Origin: Anarhynchus alexandrinus
Lineage: Eukaryota; Chordata; Aves; Charadriiformes; Charadriidae
NCBI GenBank assembly: GCA_008711295.1
Contig: VUYV01000187.1
Coordinates: 1,813,087-1,877,086, forward strand
DNA length: 64,000 bases
Direction: 5' to 3'
A model generated the notes under the pieces. That model was not told where the DNA came from. It did no database searches and saw only the letters and a program-made list of their open reading frames with translations. The position numbers and the translations under genes were made by a program. Below, piece by piece: positions 36,280 to 42,657 of this stretch; within the stretch, counting starts at the first letter, position 1, and each line of letters opens with the position of its first letter.

Positions 36280-36972
36280 AGAATCACAGAATCATAGAAT
36301 GGTTTTGGTTGGAAGGGACCTTTAAAGTTCATCTAGTCCAACCCCTCTGTAATTATCATCATCATCATCACCTCCTTGGGGATCAGGACAGGATGAGGGG
36401 CTCAGACCCTGCCATGGGGCTGAGCTCGTGTTGTGGTGGTGTGTCCAGGCTACCGGTCAGTGCCATTGAAGAACAGCTACACCGAGGACCTGGAGCTCGC
36501 CTCCCTCCTCATCCACATCGAGATCATCAACGCTAAGGCAGGTGGCCCAGGCGGCTTGGGGAACTCTGTGCCTCAGTTTCCCCAGCCGGAGCAAGGAGAA
36601 ACAGCACCCTGGGGTGTCCTGTCCAACCCACCAGCCTCATACCTTTGTGTTGGAACAGGAGGAAGACGAGGAGAACCTCTACTCGTCCATCCAGCAGCTA
36701 CGGGATCGTGCCAGTGAGCTCTCCAGCCAAGTCTCCAGCTACGAGCGCACCAACGGCTGCGACTCCCGCTACCAGCAGCGCCTTGACGAGTTGCGGGCAG
36801 CCCAGGAGCGGCTCATGGAGCTCACCGAAGTCCGCAACCGCAAGTGAGTGTCCCATCCCCGTGGCTTCAGGAGGTCCCTTTCAGGAGGGTCCCTGAGGCC
36901 ACCACCCTGCTCCCTACCAGGTTGATGGAGAAGAAGAAGAGGGACCGGCAGATGGTCACCAAACGCAGTTGA
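17670..36972 (+). CDS. Phospholipase C gamma family paralogue (PLCG1/PLCG2-like), complete
   Basis: Hydrolyses PIP2 to IP3 and diacylglycerol downstream of tyrosine kinases, by family. Coding exons: 17670-17889, 23815-23964, 24073-24166, 24274-24321, 25154-25238, 25372-25452, 25544-25578, 26776-26848, 26950-27051, 27130-27248, 27348-27433, 27631-27751, 27852-28020, 28308-28427, 28641-28748, 28834-29021, 29238-29438, 29572-29691, 30026-30209, 30527-30604, 31627-31730, 31959-32055, 33191-33257, 33720-33883, 34022-34118, 34246-34470, 34785-34933, 35709-35823, 36061-36222, 36449-36537, 36659-36843, 36921-36972. They sum to 3888 nt (1295 residues) with all phases matching. Order: PH, EF hands, X box, split PH around two SH2 and one SH3, Y box, C2, tail. 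Catalytic histidines (334, 379), SH2 arginines (586, 694) and linker tyrosines are present. It is neither a clear PLCG1 nor PLCG2. No disabling change seen. Confidence 0.93.
17922..18765. repeat. Minisatellite in PLC-gamma intron 1, about 840 bp
   Basis: Tandem, degenerate units of ggtgcctggttgtggggtgc and catggtgggatgtcctacca, with a basic period near 18-20 bp and higher-order units of roughly 54-60 bp. It begins about 30 bp after the exon 1 donor. It is open in several frames on both strands, which gives spurious repeat proteins. Confidence 0.9.
18766..19825. other. PLC-gamma intron 1, unique sequence
   Basis: No exon or repeat family recognised. Confidence 0.5.
19826..20094. repeat. Two-copy tandem duplication, about 118 bp each
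   Basis: Copy 1 is 19826-19943 and copy 2 is 19977-20094. They are nearly identical (ccctctggaaagggtacaat through ttcaccccccggtc). The joint at 19944 contains an N and extra copies of aaaaccctctgg, so copy number may be collapsed in the assembly. Confidence 0.9.
20095..21309. other. PLC-gamma intron 1, unique sequence
   Basis: No exon or repeat family recognised on either strand. Confidence 0.5.
21310..22014 (+). mobile_element. CR1 LINE fragment, about 0.7 kb
   Basis: Starts within the second-ORF tail (gaggagaaggacctgagggt) and ends at the CR1 3' terminus near 22014. It contains the same ctctgctgcgctctgctctg segment as the copies at 48050 and 60155, so these belong to one subfamily. Confidence 0.92.
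22015..23119. other. PLC-gamma intron 1, unique sequence
   Basis: No exon recognised. Confidence 0.5.
23120..23700. repeat. Minisatellite in PLC-gamma intron 1
   Basis: Units of about 85-90 bp that share atcctggggacac, ctggaggacaca and catggcacccatggtg. The array ends about 100 bp before exon 2. A 334-codon frame at 23166-24170 is this array read through into exons 2 and 3. Confidence 0.85.
23815..24166 (+). CDS. PLC-gamma paralogue exons 2-3: remainder of N-terminal PH domain
   Basis: Residues 74-155. [20 protein letters not shown] is the family signature in the first PH domain, and exon 3 ends TPLQIER as in PLCG1. Exon 2 donor is G|GTGTGT (phase 1). This PH domain binds inositol phospholipids at the membrane in the family. 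Confidence 0.93.
24274..27051 (+). CDS. PLC-gamma paralogue exons 4-9: EF-hand region
   Basis: Residues 155-296. Includes WLRKQF, the [20 protein letters not shown] helix-loop-helix and [15 protein letters not shown]. Exons 4 (48 nt) and 7 (35 nt) are very short but required by phase on both sides. Introns 4 and 7 hold CR1 copies. The wording is mixed: PNMRFLRDK as in PLCG1, [12 protein letters not shown] closer to PLCG2. Confidence 0.92.
24672..24845 (-). mobile_element. CR1 LINE 3' fragment in PLC-gamma intron 4
   Basis: Reversed CR1 terminus (aatcatagaatcatagactg) followed by about 170 bp of 3' UTR. Confidence 0.9.
25862..26268 (+). mobile_element. CR1 LINE fragment in PLC-gamma intron 7
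   Basis: From ctgagggaactggggtggtt to the terminal atgattctatgattct; 5'-truncated. Confidence 0.92.
26269..26460. repeat. (GGGATGGGAGCA)n-like simple repeat after a CR1 tail
   Basis: About 190 bp of gggatgggagcagggatg variants directly after the CR1 3' terminus. A related short run occurs at 25801-25860 just before the CR1, so the CR1 probably landed inside an existing array. Confidence 0.8.
27130..28020 (+). CDS. PLC-gamma paralogue exons 10-13: catalytic X box
   Basis: Residues 297-461. [20 protein letters not shown] motif (here [16 protein letters not shown]) holds His334, and IIYHGHTL holds His379; these correspond to His335 and His380 of PLCG1. [23 protein letters not shown] core and the LSIEDHCS block are intact, so the enzyme should be active by residue content. 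Confidence 0.96.
28308..28748 (+). CDS. PLC-gamma paralogue exons 14-15: first half of split PH domain
   Basis: Residues 462-537. HKKL start, [20 protein letters not shown] as in PLCG1, then [15 protein letters not shown] and an acidic run ([10 protein letters not shown]). Both exons are phase 0 at each end. Confidence 0.93.
28834..29438 (+). CDS. PLC-gamma paralogue exons 16-17: N-terminal SH2 domain
   Basis: Residues 538-667. KWFHGKL start, phosphotyrosine-binding FLVRES with Arg586, [21 protein letters not shown] and a [12 protein letters not shown] end. In the family this SH2 recruits the enzyme to activated receptors or adaptors. It is mostly PLCG1-like, with [20 protein letters not shown] closer to PLCG2. 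Confidence 0.95.
29572..30209 (+). CDS. PLC-gamma paralogue exons 18-19: C-terminal SH2 domain
   Basis: Residues 667-768. WYHASLTR start, [10 protein letters not shown] with Arg694, [20 protein letters not shown] end. In PLCG1 this SH2 binds the phosphorylated linker tyrosine to relieve autoinhibition; both partners are conserved here. Confidence 0.95.
30527..30604 (+). CDS. PLC-gamma paralogue exon 20: regulatory linker tyrosines
   Basis: Residues 769-794. LDYGALYE gives Tyr772 and FYVEAN gives Tyr784, equivalent to Tyr771 and Tyr783 of PLCG1, the latter being the activating phosphosite. The exon is 78 nt and phase 0 at both ends. Confidence 0.93.
30968..31171. repeat. Four 51-bp tandem repeats in PLC-gamma intron 20
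   Basis: Copies start at 30968, 31019, 31070 and 31121, each beginning ctccatcctcagagg or a close variant. The period is exactly 51 bp, a multiple of three, so the frame stays open and reads as a 17-residue repeat (SPSSEVFG...LELTQ). No matching exon exists in the family. Confidence 0.93.
31627..32055 (+). CDS. PLC-gamma paralogue exons 21-22: SH3 domain
   Basis: Residues 795-861. Typical SH3 landmarks: [17 protein letters not shown] (ALYDY), [17 protein letters not shown] and NYVEEI. It binds proline-rich adaptors in the family. Confidence 0.95.
32345..32540 (+). mobile_element. CR1 LINE 3' fragment, cut by gap
   Basis: CR1 3' region from aggaagaagtttttcacttt to gatcttcaaggtcctttcca, where the Ns begin just before the expected terminus. 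Confidence 0.92.
32541..32833. other. Assembly gap (293 N)
   Basis: N run inside intron 22. No PLC-gamma coding sequence is missing, since exons 22 and 23 join in frame. Confidence 0.97.
33191..33883 (+). CDS. PLC-gamma paralogue exons 23-24: second half of split PH domain
   Basis: Residues 862-938. [17 protein letters not shown] start, then [18 protein letters not shown] and [15 protein letters not shown], as in PLCG1. The exon 24 acceptor is ttatag at 33714-33719. Confidence 0.92.
34022..34933 (+). CDS. PLC-gamma paralogue exons 25-27: catalytic Y box and start of C2
   Basis: Residues 939-1095. [54 protein letters not shown] and [20 protein letters not shown] are near-exact family blocks. 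Exon 27 ends CTGCAG before a GC dinucleotide (GCAAGT), a GC-AG intron. Confidence 0.95.
34934..34935 (+). other. Non-canonical GC splice donor (intron 27)
   Basis: CAG|GCAAGT. Frame and homology (VQLQ then [10 protein letters not shown]) require the junction here; the acceptor at 35707-35708 is a normal AG. Confidence 0.85.
35420..35625 (+). mobile_element. CR1 LINE 3' fragment in PLC-gamma intron 27
   Basis: From accccaaattttttacgctg to ccgttctatgattcta. About 84 bp upstream of the exon 28 acceptor. Confidence 0.92.
35709..36537 (+). CDS. PLC-gamma paralogue exons 28-30: C2 domain
   Basis: Residues 1096-1217. [49 protein letters not shown] and [16 protein letters not shown]. Calcium-dependent membrane binding by family. 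Exon 30 ends GCTAAG before GCAGGT, a second GC-AG intron. Confidence 0.95.
36240..36380. repeat. (ATC)n microsatellite with a small CR1 insert
   Basis: (ATC)n at about 36242-36279 and again near 36355-36371, separated by a reversed CR1 3' end of about 70 bp (36280-36350). It lies in intron 29. Confidence 0.9.
36538..36539 (+). other. Non-canonical GC splice donor (intron 30)
   Basis: AAG|GCAGGT. The nearby GT option (GCAG|GTGGCC) would break the frame into exon 31 ([10 protein letters not shown]), so the GC site is preferred. Confidence 0.78.
36659..36972 (+). CDS. PLC-gamma paralogue exons 31-32: PLCG2-like C-terminal tail
   Basis: Residues 1218-1295. [20 protein letters not shown] starts a charged, heptad-like helix ending in [13 protein letters not shown]. 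The layout (acidic start, LYSS, QLR, basic lysine/arginine end) resembles the PLCG2 tail and not the longer PLCG1 tail. A coiled coil is likely. TGA at 36970-36972. Confidence 0.9.
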
Positions 36973-37936
36973 GCTGGATGGGTGTGAGCCCACTGCGGAC
37001 CTCCCCTGCCACCTCCTCTCCTGCTGAGAAGTGAGGTGGGGTGGCCGGATCTGGACCCCTCTCCCCCCTACACACCTGGGGCTGAGCAATAGCGGCGTGA
37101 CAAATTTGGGGACGAAAGGGGACTTCGGGTAGCTCTGCCTGTGACATTTCTCCATCGGGGCGAGGCAGGAGGTAGGATGCTCCGGTGTAAATCCTGAGCA
37201 CCTCCAGCTTCGTCCCATGTCCCCTGGGGTTAGGGACCACATTCCTGTCCCCATGGGGTGGCCACCACGGTTCCTCTTCACCTCGCATCCTCCATGTCCC
37301 ACCATCCCATGGCGAGGGGGGCAGCGATGAACCCCACAACCAATGGGGAAACTGAGGCACAGACGCCCAGCTCGCCCAGGACAGCACAGGACTGGCCACC
37401 TCCACCCTGGGGACAGGGGACAGGACCAGCTGGCAGCGAGGCACCAGGATGGGGGACGCAGGGGACACTTTGGGAGGGGGGTAGGGGGACATTTTGCCCC
37501 CCCCCCTTTAAATATCTGTATTTTCTTCTTTTATCCAGCGTGTAAATACGGCGCGGGGCGGGGGGGGAGGGTGTGGGGTCTGTACCAGCCGCAGTATTAG
37601 GGCACGGGGGGGAGGGACCCCAAAATGTCCGGAGGTGCCCCTGGCATGGGCACAAGGGAGTGGGGGACCAGGTCTGGGGGTGGCCGGTGACAGGGTGCCC
37701 TGAGCAGGCATCGGGCAGATGGGGGCACCGAGATGGCCCCGGTGGCGGGGGGGGACGACAGAGATATCCCCGAGGTGACACCAGCGTTGGAACAAAACCC
37801 TGGGAACGGGGACAGATCCTGCCGGTAACACCAACGGAGGGTGGCGCCCAGCGAGGCGGTGGCTGGGGACATCTCGGGGTGTCCCCCGGGGTCGGGGCAT
37901 CCCGGAGGGGGGGAATCTGTGTATTCTTTGTATGAA

Positions 37937-37942
37937 AATAAA
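37937..37942 (+). promoter_or_regulatory. Poly(A) signal AATAAA of the PLC-gamma gene
   Basis: Canonical AATAAA about 965 bp after the stop codon, with no earlier one seen. The 3' UTR (36973 to about 37965) is GC-rich with a long G run near 37556. Confidence 0.8.
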
Positions 37943-38159
37943 TCTATTTAGCCAATATTTATACCCCGTCGCCGTGGTCTGGTGTCCGTCCTCCCTCCCC
38001 AGCTCTGCCCCCAGCGCTGATGTCCCCAGGGTGGCTGATGTCCCCAGGGTGGTGGCTCGGTGGTCCCAGATCTAGCGTGTCACCCTTGTCCCCATGACAT
38101 GTGTCCCAGCAGCGGTGGGGACACCCAGGCGGTGTGGCGGTGGGCAGGGCCACCCAGGG

Positions 38160-39125
38160 AGGGGACACGGGACACAGGGCACAAGGCCAGGGGGACGCAG
38201 GCCAGGGGACACAGGCTATGAGGCAGAGGGCCAGGGGGACACAAGGACAATGGACATGACACTGTGGGGATGCAGGACACAGGGTCATGGGGACACAGGG
38301 CTCTGGGGACTTGGGGACTATGGGGACATGGGACACAGGGTCATTGGGACAGAGGGCTATGGGGACACAGGGACTGTGGGGACAGAGGGCTATGGGTACA
38401 CAGGGGCACGGGGTCAGGGGGACACACAGCTATGGGGATGCAGGGACACAGGGCCATGGAGACGTGGCCATGGGGACACAGGACACAGGGCTATGGGGAC
38501 ACGGGACACAGGGGCATGGGGATACAGGACCATGGGGACAGAGGGCTCTGGGGACTCAGGGACTATGGGGACATGGGATACATGGTCATGGAGACACGCA
38601 GCTGTGGGGATGCAGGATCACAGGGCCATGGGGACACAGGGCTATGGGGACATGGGGACACAGGACATAGGAGTAGGAGCCAAGGCCATGGGGCCATGGG
38701 GACACGGGGCTATGAGGACATGGAACCATGGGGACACAGGACATAGGAGTAGGAGCCAAGGCCATGGGGACATGGGGACACGGGGACATGAACCATGGGG
38801 ACACAGGGCCATGAGGACACGGGGACATAGGAGCCAGGGCCATGGGGCCACGGGGCCATGGGGCCATAGGAGCCGGGACCATGGGGACACAGGGCCATGG
38901 GGACACGGGGCCATAGGAGCCAGAGGCATGGGGACACGGGGCTATGGGGACATGGAGCCATGAGGACACAGGACATAGGAGCCAGGGGCATGGGGACACG
39001 GGGCTATGGGGACATGGAGCCATGAGGACACAGGACATAGGAGCCAGGGGCATGGGGACACGGGGCCATGGAGCCATAGGAGCCGGGGCCATGGAGATAC
39101 AGGACCACGGGGACACGGGGCCGTG
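38160..39125. repeat. Minisatellite, about 1 kb (ggggacacagggc family)
   Basis: Dense tandem array of ggggacacagggccatgg and related 12-18 bp units, with higher-order units containing gacacaggacataggagc. It fills the space between the PLC-gamma poly(A) signal and the next promoter. Long open frames on both strands (for example 38094-38963) are repeat translations. Confidence 0.92.
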
Positions 39126-39323
39126 GGGACCCCGGGGACAGGCCGCAACCCGCGGGTACCCTCCCACCCCCGCCGTGGCGCCCAGACCCGCCCTCTCCCT
39201 TTCATTGGCTCCCCGCCTCGCCCTCCGCCTCTCCCCATTGGCTGGCTAAGCCGGCGGCAGCGGGGCGGACCGGAAGCGGCCGTGTCGTCCCCCCTCGGAC
39301 GCGGAAGAGCGGGGCCGGAGACG
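39126..39323 (+). promoter_or_regulatory. CpG promoter and non-coding exon 1 of the CYLD-like gene
   Basis: Two inverted CCAAT boxes (attgg at 39204-39208 and 39237-39241), GC boxes (ccccgcctc) and an ETS-type accggaag at 39269-39276 lie just upstream. A donor ACG|GTGAGA follows at 39324. I infer that exon 1 ends at 39323 and is untranslated. Confidence 0.65.
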
Positions 39324-41829
39324 GTGAGAGCCGGGCGGGGGGGTCGCGATGGGATTCCCCCCCCCCAATCCCCCTCTCCCGGTCTTCCCCCTCTCCTCGG
39401 CCTTCGCCCCGCAGCGGGGTCTTCCCCCGCCGCCCCCCCGCGCCCCCCGGGGGNCCCAGCGCCCCCGGGGGGCCCTCCCGACCCCCTGTCCTCCTCCCCA
39501 CCACCCCCAGTACCTCAGGAGCAGGCCGCTGGAGAGCCTTCCCCCATCCCAGCCTCAATTCACTGCTTTAATTCCGCTTTAATTTTAATTAATCTGGCGC
39601 TTTCCAGCTTCCCCTCAGCGTAATCCGTCAGGTTTCAGCGCCGTGTAAAGCACCGCAAAGCCCAAATATCGCACCTTGGCCTGGATGCGCTTGTATTTCC
39701 ATTAACCTGGGAGGGAATTGTGCATATTTTGCTGTTACAAGAGATGGTTTATTCTTGGTTTTCATGAGGAAAATGGTTTATTCTGGTTTTCCTCTTTTGG
39801 TAGCATTTAAAGCATGGTGAGGTTTATTGTATTCCTTGTGGAGAGAACACTTTGAGGGGAAAAAAACACCAAACCAAAACTGAGGTCCTGAAAATGGAAG
39901 ACTGAATCAGGGGGGGTTGGGACACAGAATGTTATTCTTTAATTGTGGCCTTTAAAAATCACAGCATTTCAAGCCTTTGCTCTGCCGGCAGAGTTACAAA
40001 ACGGCGGCAGCGAGTTGCGTGGATGGGAAATAAGGGAACTGCTGCACGCCATGGGATTTCTTCCCCTTACACTGCCTGCTGTCGCCTCCCAACTTGCTTA
40101 TTGCAAAGCAAGAGGGGGTTTCGCCCTGGCACGGCCTCTCCCGTGTACCCCCGTAATGCCCCATGGCTTTGAGTTTGTCAGCCCGGAGTGAACTGCGCTG
40201 GGTTCCCTGCAGATTTGGTGATCTGCTTGTGGGAGTCCCGCGGTAGAAAGAAGGAAGAGCGTGAGCGTGGTTTGCACCGCCATGGCAGGGCCCTGCCTCG
40301 GTGCCGCATGTTCCCTTCTCGAATCTCTGGCTGTACGGGTGAAATTAGCCAGGCTGGCAGACCCAAGTGGCTGCTACTTGAGGAGACCTGTGGTTTTCTG
40401 GGGGGGTTATTCCGTTTTGAGACCAGACCTTCAGCCGCGGCAAAAAAGTGTTGCCCAAAAGCAGAACAGCAGCATTTGGATCAGGTCTCTGAGCCATCTT
40501 CCTGCCTGCTAAGGTTAAAAAAATAAGAGTGGAAGGGAGACGGCTCCTGTAGAAAGCTGCAACAATGAACCCAAACACAAGGAAGGCTCCAGAATCTGAT
40601 CAGGCATCGGGTGATCTGGGTTTTTTTTCAGCACAAGCAGTGATTTATCTTTTCCTATTACATTAAAAATTGAACTCTCTTGATATGAATGTCCAGTGAA
40701 ATCCCCAGTAACGCTGCCCTCCTCCTTGCTGAGCTCCATGCAGCTTTTCTGTTTGAGCTCTGCCTACGTTTTCCTCCCAACCCGCTCATTTGTTGTTCTT
40801 GTGAGCAGCTGCGTTGGTGCTTCCTGCCACAATGCCCCGAGTGTGCTTCTACTTCCCTTAATTGCATCTGCTCAATTCCTCCTCTCTCCGCTTAGAACTT
40901 TGAAGAAGCTTCTCCCAGGTAGGCCATAATGGAGACCTCTTTTTTTTTTCTCTCTCTTAATTTCCTCCACAGCCTAGAAACGAGCACGTCTCTTATTTTC
41001 TCTATATTGGCCAGGTTGGGTCAACCAGTTCTGTCCACCTGCAGGACGAAGTTTCTATATTCACCCCTTTTTTTTTTATGTTGTAATAAAATGTCTGGGT
41101 CCTGGCTGTGTGAGGCATCGTCAAAAGTGAGATGGGGAGGGATAAAATGCATGAGAATTTAACTAGAGTTTAACTGCAAAAATGTACTTCTGATTCCAGA
41201 TATTTGAATGTCTTTTAATATTTTTGTTTTGAAAGATGGTGATCTTCAGTGCCTCAGCATAGTAACGCGGTAGGTGCTGTGCTTTGTGCATGTTTGGAAT
41301 ATTAATGTGCTTTAACACAACATCAAAGAGCTCTAGTCGCAGTCTAGAACTCCCTTTTTAGAGAATTTTTAAAAGGCAGAATGTAGCCTTTGCCCCACTC
41401 CTGCAAGTAAGTATGAAAAGAAAGCAGGAGGTGGAATTTAATGAGGCCGTTCTGGCTGGACAGTGTTGCAGAGAACAGGACAGACGAGATGCTGCTCTGT
41501 GCACCTTCTTACTGGCAGGGTTTAGTAGAGAAGACGGAGCCAGGCTCATCACACAGCGAGGGGACAAGAGGCAACGGGGACAAGCGGGACCATGGCAAAC
41601 CTTGGTTAGATGGAATTTTTTCTTTTCCACCATGAGGGTGATCAAACGCTGAACGAAGGGCCAGGGGGGCTGTGGGATCTCTGTTCTTAGAGATGCTCAA
41701 AACTCAACCGGGTGAGGCTTTGAGTGCAGGGTTGGGCTCGAGATACCTTCCAACCTGAATTCTTCTGAGATCCTGCGATAACATGCATGTCCCTTCACTG
41801 GTGTGACTCTCTCGTTTCTCACAACCCAG
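39324..41829 (+). other. CYLD-like intron 1
   Basis: No coding exon recognised. The GC-rich start contains an N at 39454. An old CR1 copy lies near the 3' end. Confidence 0.6.
41470..41785 (+). mobile_element. Diverged CR1 LINE fragment
   Basis: Recognisable CR1 3' blocks: gacggagccaggctcatcac, ggacaagaggcaacgg, ccatgagggtgatcaaacgc and a degenerate ttccaacctgaattcttctg end. It is older than most other copies here. Confidence 0.65.
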
Positions 41830-41833
41830 GGGA

Positions 41834-42657
41834 ATGACGATGACCAGCCTCCTGCCTTCAGCAGGGGACGGAAACTGCTATTACATCCTGACAGAAGACT
41901 GTGCCTATGGCAGCAAGTACTTCCAAGCTGGGAACATGTGCTTCTGCAGCGAGAGAAGTTACCTGCGCAACTTCTCCGACGACAGGCCCCCGGCTTGCTT
42001 CTTAAAAGTCATCATGCTGGATGACAGCTCCACCGTCACCATAAACGTTGAAATCCTTCAGCCTGTGCGCGAGGAAGCGGCCGTCTTCCTCCTGGCCATC
42101 AGCAGCCACAACGAACGCTTGAACTACTTCTTGGAGAGGCTGAGCCTCGAAGCAGCTTTGCGAGCCATGCCAGGCCAAAAAGCGATGGTGGAGGTTGACC
42201 GGCAATATTTCCCTGGTATCATCCGCTACATCGGGACCATTTACAAAAACACTTCGGCTGTGCTGTCTCCGTTCTTCTTCGGCGTAGAGTTACAGGTAAA
42301 GTGGCCAAGAAAGTAAGTTGCTTATTTTTCCCTTTGTGTTTGTGTATGTAATGTGCCTTTCTGGTGTGTTTTCAGGGCGAGGGAGAAAACAGAGGGCGCA
42401 GCGATGGATCTTACCACGGCACTGAGTATTTCAAGTGTAAGCGGAACTGCGGGATCTTCCTGCCATTTAGTAGAGTCCAGTTTACTCCCCTGCCAGATGA
42501 CGACTATGTGAAACAGATGCCAAAAGCGGACACGGAGGAGGGGGTTCCTGTGAAAGTGGGAGATGCCGTTAGCTTCTACGTGGATGAGGTCCTCACAAAA
42601 GGAATAGCGATGGCAGTTTACAGGGAGGGAACCCAATGGTTCGTTAAAGTTTGTCCG
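41834..42657 (+). CDS. CYLD-like exons 2-3: N-terminal region and first CAP-Gly
   Basis: Residues 1-248. Two in-frame start codons (residues 1 and 3). [20 protein letters not shown] matches the CYLD segment before CAP-Gly 1. That domain follows: [16 protein letters not shown], then [15 protein letters not shown], with the DG and aromatic residues kept. The region after it ([13 protein letters not shown]) looks like a reduced second CAP-Gly without its conserved end. Confidence 0.88.

Noticed and set aside
38094..39623. Several 100-290 codon frames with GHGDTG or PHGPVSP periodicity
   Set aside because: Translations of the 1 kb minisatellite; equally open on both strands and no start or splice context.
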